A DNA stretch of 64,000 nucleotides from Tissierella sp. (lineage in GTDB: Bacteria > Bacillota > Clostridia > Tissierellales > Tissierellaceae): positions 62,001 through 126,000 of the forward strand of contig NZ_JAVKTS010000001.1 of assembly GCF_031460495.1 (NCBI RefSeq), written 5' to 3'. This document shows, piece by piece, positions 43,810-52,492 of the stretch. The first letter of the stretch is position 1. Each line of letters starts with the position of its first letter. A program made the position numbers and the translations under genes. The notes under the pieces were generated by a model. The model was given only the letters and a program-made list of their open reading frames with translations, had not been told where the DNA came from and made no database searches.

Positions 43810-44889
43810 ATGAAGAAAAATATAAACAAAAAACTAAAGAGGGTATTAATAGCAATTTTAGTAATTTTAATATCAATAAGTTCTTTTTTACTGTATAGAG
43901 AATTCAAGTATCCTAGCTGTGAGGAACAAAAAATTTCTTTATTCAACTACGATAATAAAGCTACTGCTAACTATGAAGTGTTTTTAAAGCCAAATATCCT
44001 ATATCCCAGTAAAAGCCTAGGAGAAGGTGAAATTTACATAACTGAATTTGTAGACTTTATAAATACCACATTTGGCTATGAATTTAGCGGAAATAATGTA
44101 GCTGATATCCAGGGCGATTATAATATTATTGCTAGTGCTACAGGGTTTATTAAAGGAGAAGATAAAAGTGATATTATCATATGGGAAAAGGACTTTCGAA
44201 TATTACCAAAAAAATCCTTCTCAAACAAAGGCAATACAGCAAAAATACAAGAAAACATATCATTGAAACTAGATGAGTACAATGAGTTCGCTAAGGCAGT
44301 CATAGAGGCTTCAAAAATAAATACAAGCGTTAATCTAAATGTAGTTATGACAATTAATCTTCAGGCTAAAACCAATAACGGTACTATAGAGGAAGTAATT
44401 ACTCCTACAATGATCATACCTCTAAATACATCAATGTTCCAAATAGGTGGAAATACTAATGTTGTAAAGCCTGGAGCCATAGAAGAAACAAACAAAGTCC
44501 AATTACCAATTAATAAAAACCAAGTAATATTTTTTATAATAATTCTAGGATTTTTTCTTATAGCATTGACTTATCTAATATTCTTCACAAAATCTGTACT
44601 AATCATCAAAGACCCATTACAAAAGAAATTAAAACTAATTTTTAAAAAGCATGGTGATAGATTTGTTGCATTAAGCAAAGAACCATTCATCAATAGTAAT
44701 TATATAAATCAAGTTAAATCCATAGATGATCTAGTCAGAATTGCAGATGAACTATGTAAGCCTATTATGTATAAGTATAGTATAGATTATAGGGATATAG
44801 ACAGATTTTATGTAATTAATGAGGATGAAGTATATATTTTATTAATAGATGACTACATTGGCAAAGAAGAAATTAAAATAGAATCTTAA
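43810..44889 (+). CDS. bitopic membrane protein, DUF5305-like
   Basis: 359 residues with one N-terminal membrane helix (VLIAILVILISISSFLLY), an extracellular beta-rich domain (about 35-235; NYEVFLKPNILYPSKSLGEGEIYITEFVDFI in parts) and a second helix (VIFFIIILGFFLIALTYLIFF), then a cytoplasmic tail of about 100 residues. The arrangement resembles DUF5305 proteins, which often lie near SipW/camelysin genes. Function is not known; an assembly or sensing role at the membrane is an inference. The ATG at 43810 follows GAGGGGTG. Confidence 0.6.
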   Translation: MKKNINKKLKRVLIAILVILISISSFLLYREFKYPSCEEQKISLFNYDNKATANYEVFLKPNILYPSKSLGEGEIYITEFVDFINTTFGYEFSGNNVADIQGDYNIIASATGFIKGEDKSDIIIWEKDFRILPKKSFSNKGNTAKIQENISLKLDEYNEFAKAVIEASKINTSVNLNVVMTINLQAKTNNGTIEEVITPTMIIPLNTSMFQIGGNTNVVKPGAIEETNKVQLPINKNQVIFFIIILGFFLIALTYLIFFTKSVLIIKDPLQKKLKLIFKKHGDRFVALSKEPFINSNYINQVKSIDDLVRIADELCKPIMYKYSIDYRDIDRFYVINEDEVYILLIDDYIGKEEIKIES

Positions 44890-44890
44890 T

Positions 44891-44927
44891 AATCAAAAGT
44901 AGAGTTAAGTAACTCTACTTTTTGATT
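44891..44927. terminator. bidirectional terminator
   Basis: AATCAAAAGTAGAGTT pairs with AACTCTACTTTTTGATT around a short loop, right after the stop. Confidence 0.85.
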
Positions 44928-45068
44928 TAATTTATACTTACATATATGGATACTTCTTTAGTATTATTTAAACCATTAAAAAGTAGCAAATAAAAGTAAT
45001 CCTAGTGATGGTGTGAAAATATTAGTAAATAGATATAATGTAAAGAATAAGTATTTGAGGATAATGGG

Positions 45069-46400
45069 GTGAATAAATTGATATGGAAGAATAAATTATT
45101 TAAGATTGTATTGCAAATATTAGTTCTTGTAATAGTGGGTTATTTTGCTACAGGAATAGTTCAATCTACCTTTGCAACTAATACAGATAAAAATCCTAAT
45201 GTCTTAATAAGTATCAATGAAAATGGGAGCATATCTCAAAGTGGGAGTCTATTTGGAGAGGAATTATTATATCCAAGCACCATAGAAGATGGAGAGAAAG
45301 GAATAGGTAGCATTAGTGGAGTAATCCGAATTAACAATCAATATAAGAAAATAGATGTTAACAATTTAGGTCTGGGATTAATAGGTGAGCTACAAATTGG
45401 AAATAGTTATCCAAAGGATATAGTCCTTAACTCTTTTTTAAACAATGTAAAGGTAAAAATACAAAAGGGAGTTCTGTTTTCTTTTGATAAAACTATAATT
45501 AACTATACTAGTCTTAAGGATGTTTTGTATGCTGGGAATGATGAATATAAAGGATTTGTACTCGAACCTGAAAATAGATTTAGTATAGCTAGGGGTAGTA
45601 CAGTAGATTTAAAATATACTTTGATGATGGATAAGGAAACAGGAAATGAACTTCAGTCAGTAACTGCAAATATGCCAATTTACATAAATCTTTATGAAAA
45701 TCATATCATAGATGGTGGGGACGATAATAATGGTGGTGGCAATGATTATCATAATGATGATGAAGTAGTTTTAGTTGATGAGCCAATACAAACAGATCCA
45801 CCTCACTGGGCTCATGATTGCATCATAACACTGTTAAATCATGGCATTATTTACGGATATCCACATGAAGACATGACAATAGAAAACTATAGGAATGGTA
45901 TTGTAAGTCCTGTTAGATATGTTAATGAGGCGGTAAGGCCTGATGAATATGTTACTAGAGCAGAGGCTGCCGTATTAATAGGCCGTGCATTAGGACTGCA
46001 AGAAGGGAAAGCATTAATAACAGGCTATATAGACCATATTCCAAAATGGGCTAGAGGATATATAATAGCTACAACAGAGGCTAATGTATTCAAAGGCTAT
46101 CCTTTTAGACTATTCAAGGCAAACAACAATATTACCAGGGAAGAAATGATAGCTGTTTTAACAAGGGCTTATAAAATTAAATTAGAAAATACTAATTTAG
46201 AACTTCCTTTCAAAGATAAAAATGAAATTAGTAAATGGGCAGAGGAAAATGTAAAAGCAGGATATGAAAAAGAAGTAATAGTAGGATATCCAGATAATAC
46301 TTACAAACCTAAAAATAATATTACTAGAGGAGAAACCTTTACAATTATTTGTAAACTCATGGGATTACATGATGAGCATACTGTAGGATTAGAGGATTAA
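45069..46400 (+). CDS. S-layer homology (SLH) domain wall protein
   Basis: 443 residues. The signal/membrane segment is at 9-36 (IVLQILVLVIVGYFATGIVQS). The N-terminal half is a beta domain resembling the mature part of the neighbouring fibre proteins (PNVLISINENGSISQSGSLFGEELLYP in two parts). A Asp/Asn/Gly-rich linker is at about 216-235. Three SLH repeats follow (HWAHDCIITLLNHGII; VTRAEAAVLIGRALGL; KWARGYIIATTEAN; ISKWAEENVKAGYEKEVIVGYPDNTY in part). SLH domains bind pyruvylated wall polymers, so this is the likely wall anchor of the fibre. It starts at GTG (or TTG 45078). Confidence 0.85.
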   Translation: MNKLIWKNKLFKIVLQILVLVIVGYFATGIVQSTFATNTDKNPNVLISINENGSISQSGSLFGEELLYPSTIEDGEKGIGSISGVIRINNQYKKIDVNNLGLGLIGELQIGNSYPKDIVLNSFLNNVKVKIQKGVLFSFDKTIINYTSLKDVLYAGNDEYKGFVLEPENRFSIARGSTVDLKYTLMMDKETGNELQSVTANMPIYINLYENHIIDGGDDNNGGGNDYHNDDEVVLVDEPIQTDPPHWAHDCIITLLNHGIIYGYPHEDMTIENYRNGIVSPVRYVNEAVRPDEYVTRAEAAVLIGRALGLQEGKALITGYIDHIPKWARGYIIATTEANVFKGYPFRLFKANNNITREEMIAVLTRAYKIKLENTNLELPFKDKNEISKWAEENVKAGYEKEVIVGYPDNTYKPKNNITRGETFTIICKLMGLHDEHTVGLED

Positions 46401-46435
46401 ATATTTATATATAAATTGGGGATATAGTCATGCAC

Positions 46436-46472
46436 AGAACAAGGTAGAGTAAAGATTACTCTACCTTGTTCT
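46436..46472. terminator. bidirectional terminator closing the fibre locus
   Basis: AGAACAAGGTAGAGTA pairs with TACTCTACCTTGTTCT around a 5-nt loop. Confidence 0.9.
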
Positions 46473-46603
46473 ATTCTGGACCACAAATATAGTCTCTATC
46501 TTGACCAATAAAATGATTACAAAATTATGTAATAATTCTAATAATAATGTTATAATTGTATTAAATATATCGAGGATTCACGATGAAATAGGGGGGAAGA
46601 TGC

Positions 46604-47746
46604 ATGGGAGCAATATCAGTATCAAAAATAATAGTTAAAGAAGTGGCTAATGACATTGATATCAAGGAGTTTGTTAATCTTCCATTTAGATTGTATAGCA
46701 AAGATGAGCCTTGGGTACCACCTATAACTAGTGATTTTAAGAAGTATATTATTGGTGTAGGAAATTATTTGAATCAATCTGGCCCTAACACTAGGATTTT
46801 AGCTTATGATAATGATAAGGTGGTTGGAAGACTTTTAGTTGGTATAAATGAGCATATAAATCATGCAAAGGGCTTCAAAGAAGGATATATATCGTTGTTT
46901 GAATGTATAAAAGACAAGGAAGTAGCGTTTTTAATGTTGGATTTTGCTGAGTCTTGGCTATCTGAGAGAGGAATGACTTTGATAAAAGGACCACTTTCTC
47001 TACCAGGTGGAGACGATTGCAGGGGTTTTATTATAGACAATTTTACAGATGCCACATCTGTCATGAATACATATAATAAGAAGTATTATAATGATTATTT
47101 CGAAGAATATGGATTTGAAAAATATCTTGATTGTTATGCATATAAAAGTGATATACATAATGATAATATATCTAGATATGAGAAACTAGTTCCTTATGCA
47201 ATGAAAAAACATAAATATAGAGTAGACAGAATTGACTTGAAGAATATTGATAAGGAAATAAAAGATGTAAAGTCTATAATAGAAAGAGCTATGCCTGCAG
47301 AATGGGATGATTTTATTCCTCCAAATGATGAAGAGTTAGAGTTGATAAAAAAGCAAATTGTGCCCTTGGCTGATCCAGATCTTATCTATATAGCTAGGAC
47401 AGAAGAAGGAGAGCCAATAGGATTTAATATATCTATCCCTGATTACAACCAAGTCCTAAGTAAATTGAAGGGCAAATTATTGCCATTTGGAATTTTTAAG
47501 TTTTTATATTATAAAAGAAAAATAGATGCAATTAGATTTTTTGTTTTATTTGTAGTACCGGAATATAGATTAAAAGGTGTATCATCTGCTATTTACTTAA
47601 AATCATATATAGCAGCTTTGGATAAAGGATATAAATTTGTAGAGGGTTCCACAATTTGGGAATACAATGATCCTATGATAATAGATATAGAAAAATATGG
47701 CGGTGTAAGATACAAGACTTATAGAATATACAAGAAGGAAATATAA
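46604..47746 (+). CDS. GNAT-like protein of the YghO type
   Basis: A 380-residue cytosolic protein resembling the long GNAT-fold proteins of the YghO kind: VNLPFRLYSKDEPWVPPITSDFKKY at the start, KGPLSLPGGDDCRGFI in the middle and a C-terminal acetyltransferase-like core with FVVPEYRLKGVSSAIYLKSYI. The tyrosine-rich centre is unusual but typical of this group. No substrate is known. The ATG at 46604 follows GGGGGGAAG. It is probably monocistronic. Confidence 0.7.
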   Translation: MGAISVSKIIVKEVANDIDIKEFVNLPFRLYSKDEPWVPPITSDFKKYIIGVGNYLNQSGPNTRILAYDNDKVVGRLLVGINEHINHAKGFKEGYISLFECIKDKEVAFLMLDFAESWLSERGMTLIKGPLSLPGGDDCRGFIIDNFTDATSVMNTYNKKYYNDYFEEYGFEKYLDCYAYKSDIHNDNISRYEKLVPYAMKKHKYRVDRIDLKNIDKEIKDVKSIIERAMPAEWDDFIPPNDEELELIKKQIVPLADPDLIYIARTEEGEPIGFNISIPDYNQVLSKLKGKLLPFGIFKFLYYKRKIDAIRFFVLFVVPEYRLKGVSSAIYLKSYIAALDKGYKFVEGSTIWEYNDPMIIDIEKYGGVRYKTYRIYKKEI

Positions 47747-47858
47747 TAATAATTTTATCTTATGGTAATGGAATAATAAATTCATATGAAGACATAATAA
47801 AAATGTGGTTATATACTTATTAAAGTATAAATTATATTAAAATAAGGAGATAGAACAT

Positions 47859-48092
47859 ATGAAAAACAAGCCAAAGCCAGATGATAGAAGAGATAATGTA
47901 GATAAGATCCAATTTAATATTGACAATACTATTAAAAATTATAACTTAGCAGAAGAAATGATTGCAAAAACAGATGATGAAAAAATGAAGAAAGAGCTAC
48001 AGGAGAAAAATGAAAGAAGAGAAGATGCCTTAAGCGGAATGAGAGAAGAAATCAGAGATGAAGCAATAGCTAAAAAGAATAACTATAAATAA
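47859..48092 (+). CDS. tlp: Tlp family small acid-soluble spore protein
   Basis: A 77-residue highly charged helical protein. KPDDRRDNVDKIQFNIDNTI and NYNLAEEMIAKTDDEKMKKEL match the Tlp (thioredoxin-like) minor spore protein family, which is packed in the spore core. Length is normal. The ribosome binding site is AAGGAG. Forespore-specific expression is expected; the promoter was not identified. Confidence 0.9.
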   Translation: MKNKPKPDDRRDNVDKIQFNIDNTIKNYNLAEEMIAKTDDEKMKKELQEKNERREDALSGMREEIRDEAIAKKNNYK

Positions 48093-48094
48093 GA

Positions 48095-48130
48095 ATATGC
48101 GACATGGGATTCCATGTCGCATATTTTTTA
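48095..48130. terminator. bidirectional terminator between tlp and ychF
   Basis: ATATGCGACATGG (48095-48107) pairs with CCATGTCGCATAT (48112-48124), then TTTTT. Confidence 0.92.
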
Positions 48131-48139
48131 GTGGATCAT

Positions 48140-49237
48140 TTACACATTAAATCTAAATAATACTACATCTCCATCTTTCATTACATATTCTTTTCCTTCA
48201 ACCCTTACAAGGCCTTTTTCTTTAGCAGAGGTCATATTTCCTCCATGAGCCATTAAATCATTAAAGGCAATTACTTCTGCTCTAATAAATCCTCTTTCCA
48301 TATCAGAGTGAATTTTACCAGCAGCTTGAGGGGCTAAGGTATCTTTTTTTATAGTCCAAGCCCTAGATTCCATTGGTCCAGCAGTTAAGAAGCTAATTAA
48401 TCCAAGTAGCTTATAACAAGCTTGAATTAGCTTGTCTAAGCCAGATTTTTCAACTCCTAATTCATTTAAAAATTCTATTTTTTCTTCATTATCTAAAAGA
48501 GAGATTTCTGCTTCTATTTGAGCACTTACCACTACAACTTCTGCATTTTCAGAAGCTGCATGTTCTTTAACTTTAGCCACATAAGGGTTATCAGCTCCGC
48601 CATTAGCTAAATCTTCTTCAGAAACATTTGTAGCATATATAACTGGTTTAGAGCTTAATAAATTAAATGTCTTTACTAATTCCATTTCTTCTTGATTTAA
48701 ATCTAAAGTTCTAATGGATTTCCCTTCTTCTAATGACTTAATAATTCTTTGAATTATTTCCACTTCTGTTGCCATTGATTTATCAGATTTAGCCATTTTT
48801 TGTGATTTTTGTAATCTCTTTTCTAGTTGCTCCATATCTGAAAACATTAGTTCAAGATTAATGGTCTCAATATCCCTTAATGGATCAATACTTCCATCTA
48901 CATGGACAACATCCACATCTTCAAAGCATCTAACCACATGAACAATAGCCTCTACTTCACGAATATGAGATAAAAACTTATTTCCGAGACCTTCTCCATT
49001 ACTAGCTCCTCTTACAAGCCCAGCTATATCATAAAATTCAATAGCTGTTGGTAGAATTCTCTTTGAAGTATAAATTTCTGCCAATTTTTCTAATCTATCA
49101 TCTGGTACTGCAACTACTCCTACATTTGGCTCTATAGTGCAAAATGGATAGTTAGCAGATTCTGCCCCAGCTTGAGTTATTGCGTTAAAAAGTGTACTTT
49201 TTCCTACATTTGGTAAACCTACGATTCCAAGTTTCAT
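48140..49237 (-). CDS. ychF: redox-regulated ATPase YchF
   Basis: A 365-residue universally conserved P-loop protein of the Obg group. G1 is GLPNVGKSTLFNAITQ, G2/G3 include FYDIAGLVRGASNGEGLGN, and the NKxD motif is changed to ATNVSEED, as expected for an ATP-specific YchF. The C-terminal TGS domain has RAWTIKKDTLAPQAAGKIH, SDMERGFIRAEVI and DGDVVLFRF. It associates with ribosomes. The gene is complete and monocistronic. Confidence 0.98.
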   Translation of the reverse strand: MKLGIVGLPNVGKSTLFNAITQAGAESANYPFCTIEPNVGVVAVPDDRLEKLAEIYTSKRILPTAIEFYDIAGLVRGASNGEGLGNKFLSHIREVEAIVHVVRCFEDVDVVHVDGSIDPLRDIETINLELMFSDMEQLEKRLQKSQKMAKSDKSMATEVEIIQRIIKSLEEGKSIRTLDLNQEEMELVKTFNLLSSKPVIYATNVSEEDLANGGADNPYVAKVKEHAASENAEVVVVSAQIEAEISLLDNEEKIEFLNELGVEKSGLDKLIQACYKLLGLISFLTAGPMESRAWTIKKDTLAPQAAGKIHSDMERGFIRAEVIAFNDLMAHGGNMTSAKEKGLVRVEGKEYVMKDGDVVLFRFNV

Positions 49238-49435
49238 TAAATACTTCCTTTCTATATTAAAAATATACTATTGTAATTAATAATTAAAAAAATACTACAC
49301 AAAAAAGAATTATATAACATAAAAGTTATAAGTGCAATGATAAGATTATGGAAGTGGGTATTGTAATAAATTAATAATAGAAATTCTATATTCCTATTGC
49401 ATTTCAAATCTAATTAATATATAATAAAAATAAAA

Positions 49436-49453
49436 AAACCGACTAGTCGGTTT
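49436..49453. promoter_or_regulatory. perfect TetR-type operator
   Basis: AAACCGACTAGTCGGTTT is an 18-bp perfect palindrome just 13 nt before the TetR start. The ACCGACTAGTCGGT core is a widespread AcrR/TetR operator form, so autoregulation is likely. Confidence 0.85.
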
Positions 49454-49466
49454 GTAGGGGTGTACT

Positions 49467-50075
49467 ATGTCTAATAAAGATAGTGAAAAATCTATTACTA
49501 AAAAAGAAATAATCATTCAACATGCCTTTGACCTATTTGCTGAGAAGGGATATTCAGATACATCTATAGATGATATCGTAAAGGCATCACGCATAAGTAA
49601 AGGAGGAATCTATTATTATTTCCATAGCAAAGAAGAAATATTTTTAGAAATTGCAAGGGAGCGATTAAGGCAAAGAAATAGTCTAACTAAAGAATCAAAT
49701 AATACAATGTCAAATAGGGAAAAGATAATCAATTACATTAATTGGACCCTGACAGGTTTTTTTGAAGAGAAAATTCAAAAGATGTCTCGTTTTACATTTG
49801 AATTCTGGTCTGTACTTGCTAGAAATCCCAGCATGTCAGATAAAGCAAAAGAAAGATATAAATTATTTTATGATGATTTAGCTGAGATTTTGCAGCAAGG
49901 AGTTGAGAGTGGAGAATTTAAAGAAGATATTGATATAGCATCAATGGTTTATATTATTTTATCTACAATGGATGGTATTGGATTTGTTAATTCTGTCATG
50001 GGCATTGGTTTGACTCATGATATAGTTGAAAACTATATAGATATGATATTAAGAAAGATTGATAAAGGGGATTAA
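49467..50075 (+). CDS. TetR family transcriptional regulator
   Basis: A 202-residue repressor with HTH at AFDLFAEKGYSDTSIDDIVKA and ISKGGIYYYFHSKEEIF; the C-terminal domain is of the TetR_C_6 or similar type (FTFEFWSVLARNPSMSDKAK). The ATG at 49467 follows GTAGGGG. Palindromic operator immediately upstream. It ends one base before the start of the double-GNAT gene and is likely to control it and the Eis-like gene. Confidence 0.93.
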   Translation: MSNKDSEKSITKKEIIIQHAFDLFAEKGYSDTSIDDIVKASRISKGGIYYYFHSKEEIFLEIARERLRQRNSLTKESNNTMSNREKIINYINWTLTGFFEEKIQKMSRFTFEFWSVLARNPSMSDKAKERYKLFYDDLAEILQQGVESGEFKEDIDIASMVYIILSTMDGIGFVNSVMGIGLTHDIVENYIDMILRKIDKGD

Positions 50076-50076
50076 A

Positions 50077-50928
50077 ATGATTATATATGATTACTGTAAT
50101 AATGTTGAGTTTGAGAAGGTGCATGAAGCATTTCAGATAGGATTTTCAGACTACATGATAAAATTAGAGCTATCTAAGGAGGATTTCTTAAAACGTTTTT
50201 TTGGACCAGAAGGCAATAGATTAGAGCATTCATTTATAGCACTAGATGAAGGAAAACCTGTTGGTGTAATATTAGGAGGCATAAAGGAGTATGAAGGGGT
50301 GAAAACAATTCGTTGTGGAACTCTTTGTATACATCCTGATTATCGGGGGAAAGGGATAAGCAAAAATCTCTTTGATCTACATAAAAAAGTTGCGCTAGAC
50401 AATGAATGTAAGCAAATGTTTTTAGAAGTTATTGTGGGCAATGATAGGGCAATAAACTTTTATAGAAACTTAGGGTATGAAAAGATTTATGACATAAAAT
50501 ATTATTCTCATAAAGACCCACATAGCCTACATGAGGAGATAGATAACTCTATAGATATTGAAGAAATAGCTTTCGACAGGGTTGTGAATTTATCAGTAGA
50601 AATTAAGGATATTCATGTAAATTGGCAAAATGATTTTGATTATTTAAAAAAGCTTGAAGGGCTGGTACATTATGGAGTCTATGAAGGCTCCAGATTAATA
50701 GGAGCTTTAAGTATAACTTCAAATGGTAAGATCTTCTTCCTCTGGACTGAGTCACAATTTCGCCATAGAGGAATTGCACGAAGTCTTATAACCAAGGCTG
50801 TTGATGATCTTAAATTAAATAATTTAAGTATAAGTTTTCCAAATAATGCTAGAATAGAAGGTTTTGTAAAAAGTATGAAGTTTCAAAGAGATAAAATATC
50901 TCAATATGAAATGTATTTGACTATTTAG
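50077..50928 (+). CDS. double-domain GNAT acetyltransferase
   Basis: 283 residues with two GNAT halves. The first has CIHPDYRGKGISKNLFDL and INFYRNLGYEKIY, the second FLWTESQFRHRGIARSLITKAV followed by NNARIEGFVKSMKF. The ATG at 50077 follows AAGGGGAT; an upstream ATG at 50059 lies in the TetR gene. Probably in one operon with the TetR and Eis-like genes. The substrate is unknown; a xenobiotic is plausible given the TetR. Confidence 0.85.
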   Translation: MIIYDYCNNVEFEKVHEAFQIGFSDYMIKLELSKEDFLKRFFGPEGNRLEHSFIALDEGKPVGVILGGIKEYEGVKTIRCGTLCIHPDYRGKGISKNLFDLHKKVALDNECKQMFLEVIVGNDRAINFYRNLGYEKIYDIKYYSHKDPHSLHEEIDNSIDIEEIAFDRVVNLSVEIKDIHVNWQNDFDYLKKLEGLVHYGVYEGSRLIGALSITSNGKIFFLWTESQFRHRGIARSLITKAVDDLKLNNLSISFPNNARIEGFVKSMKFQRDKISQYEMYLTI

Positions 50929-50955
50929 TAGATTTAAATATGGGAGAGGGATGAG

Positions 50956-52212
50956 ATGAGATCAATTAGAGAATTATCAAGTGAATTAGATTTCACTACT
51001 TTTGTAGAGATAGTAAGCAATGCTTATCCAGGGTTTAACATTGAGACAGAGGAACAAAAGAAAAGATCCGTAGAGAATTTTATGAAGGCTCACAAAGAAA
51101 ATCCTTTTGTTACCTTATATGGGGTATTTGATGAAGATAAAATCCTTGCTGGCATGAGATATCATGATTTTAATATGAATTTATTATCAACAAAAATAAA
51201 GGTTGCAGGTATAGGACTAATTGCAGTAGATTTATTGCATAAAAAGGAAAAGGTTGCAAAAACCATATTAACTAATTTTATAGAACATTACAGAAACTTA
51301 GGAGTATCCATGGTTATGCTTTATCCATTTAACCCTGAATTTTATAAGAAAATGGGTTTTGGATTTGGAACAAGTATGAGCCAATACAAAGTAAAACCAA
51401 ATAATCTCCCAAAGGGTAACTCCAAATCAAATATAAGTCATATAAATAAGGAAGATGCTAGTAAGTTAGTGGATTGTTATGCTAGGATTTATGAAAAGAC
51501 TAATGGTCTTATTGAAAAATATGAAAGAGAATTCCAACTAATATTTAATAATCCTAAGTCTAAAGTAGCTGTATATGAGAAAGATAATGAAATCAAGGGA
51601 TATACGGTTTATGAATTTAAATCCAGTGATGAAAATAATATTTTTACAAATGATATAGTGGTTAATCAATTATTATTTGAAGACCAAGAATCATTTATGG
51701 AGCTAATGACATTTCTAAACAGTCAAAGTGACCAGATACGACAGATTATTTTCAATATACAGGATGAAGATTTTAGATATGCTTTGGAAGACCCTAGGAA
51801 TGATTCAAATAATATTTTAACACCAGTTTATCATGAATGTAGCACACAAGGAACAGGAATAATGTATAGAGTAATTAATACAAAATTAGTTTTAAGTGAG
51901 CTAAAGAATCACAATTTTAACAATGAGAGCTGTAGAGTGAAGATTACAATAAAGGATAATTTTGTAGATGATAATAATGGTAGTATAGTAGTTCATTTTA
52001 ATAATGGATTTGCAACGATTGAAAGTGATAAGGAATATGATGTTGAAATAAGATTGGACATAGCTGATTTTTCGTCTCTAATCACTTGTGCAGTTAGTTT
52101 TAATAGCTTGTACAAATATGGAAAAGCATTTATTTCAGATGAATCTTATCTAAAAACAGTGAACAATATATTTGCTTCAGATGAAAAGCCTATTTGCTTT
52201 ACTATGTTTTAA
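50956..52212 (+). CDS. Eis-like GNAT acetyltransferase
   Basis: A 418-residue protein with the three-part Eis layout: N-terminal GNAT domain (about 1-150; GIGLIAVDLLHKKEKVAKTILTNF, FYKKMGFGFGTSMSQYKV), second GNAT-like domain (about 160-290) and a C-terminal SCP2-like sterol-carrier fold (about 300-418). Eis enzymes of mycobacteria acetylate aminoglycosides and lysines; the substrate here is not known. The ATG at 50956 follows GGGAGAGGG. It is third in the TetR-controlled unit. Confidence 0.85.
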   Translation: MRSIRELSSELDFTTFVEIVSNAYPGFNIETEEQKKRSVENFMKAHKENPFVTLYGVFDEDKILAGMRYHDFNMNLLSTKIKVAGIGLIAVDLLHKKEKVAKTILTNFIEHYRNLGVSMVMLYPFNPEFYKKMGFGFGTSMSQYKVKPNNLPKGNSKSNISHINKEDASKLVDCYARIYEKTNGLIEKYEREFQLIFNNPKSKVAVYEKDNEIKGYTVYEFKSSDENNIFTNDIVVNQLLFEDQESFMELMTFLNSQSDQIRQIIFNIQDEDFRYALEDPRNDSNNILTPVYHECSTQGTGIMYRVINTKLVLSELKNHNFNNESCRVKITIKDNFVDDNNGSIVVHFNNGFATIESDKEYDVEIRLDIADFSSLITCAVSFNSLYKYGKAFISDESYLKTVNNIFASDEKPICFTMF

Positions 52213-52218
52213 TAGGAA

Positions 52219-52241
52219 AGGCTCTGTTTAAACCAGAGCCT
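52219..52241. terminator. hairpin between convergent genes
   Basis: AGGCTCTG pairs with CAGAGCCT around TTTAAAC; T tracts are weak. It likely acts in both directions. Confidence 0.6.
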
Positions 52242-52256
52242 CTGCCTCTAACTTTG

Positions 52257-52469
52257 TTATATTTCCTCTTTGATCATCTCATATAGCTCATCAGCCGTAT
52301 CAGCCTGAATCAGTTCATCATCTACTAATGCAAAGGGACCAACTGCACAATCACCACAATATCCTAAGCAAGATTCCACTTCCACATCAAAATCTTCATC
52401 TCTTAATTTATTAACTATTTCCTCTGTTCCGTATGAAAAATTATTTTCGCAAAATTGAATTTTCGTCAT
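52257..52469 (-). CDS. YuzB-like DUF1450 protein
   Basis: A 70-residue protein of the DUF1450 (YuzB) family, related in shape to thioredoxin-like ferredoxins: IQFCENNF at the start and CLGYCGDCAVGPFALVDDE in the middle, giving four Cys that could bind a metal or iron-sulfur cluster. ATG 52469 follows GGAGTG. It is 23 nt after the FAD oxidoreductase gene on the same strand, so a shared redox task is likely. Confidence 0.85.
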   Translation of the reverse strand: MTKIQFCENNFSYGTEEIVNKLRDEDFDVEVESCLGYCGDCAVGPFALVDDELIQADTADELYEMIKEEI

Positions 52470-52492
52470 ACCTATCACTCCTTGTTTTATAA

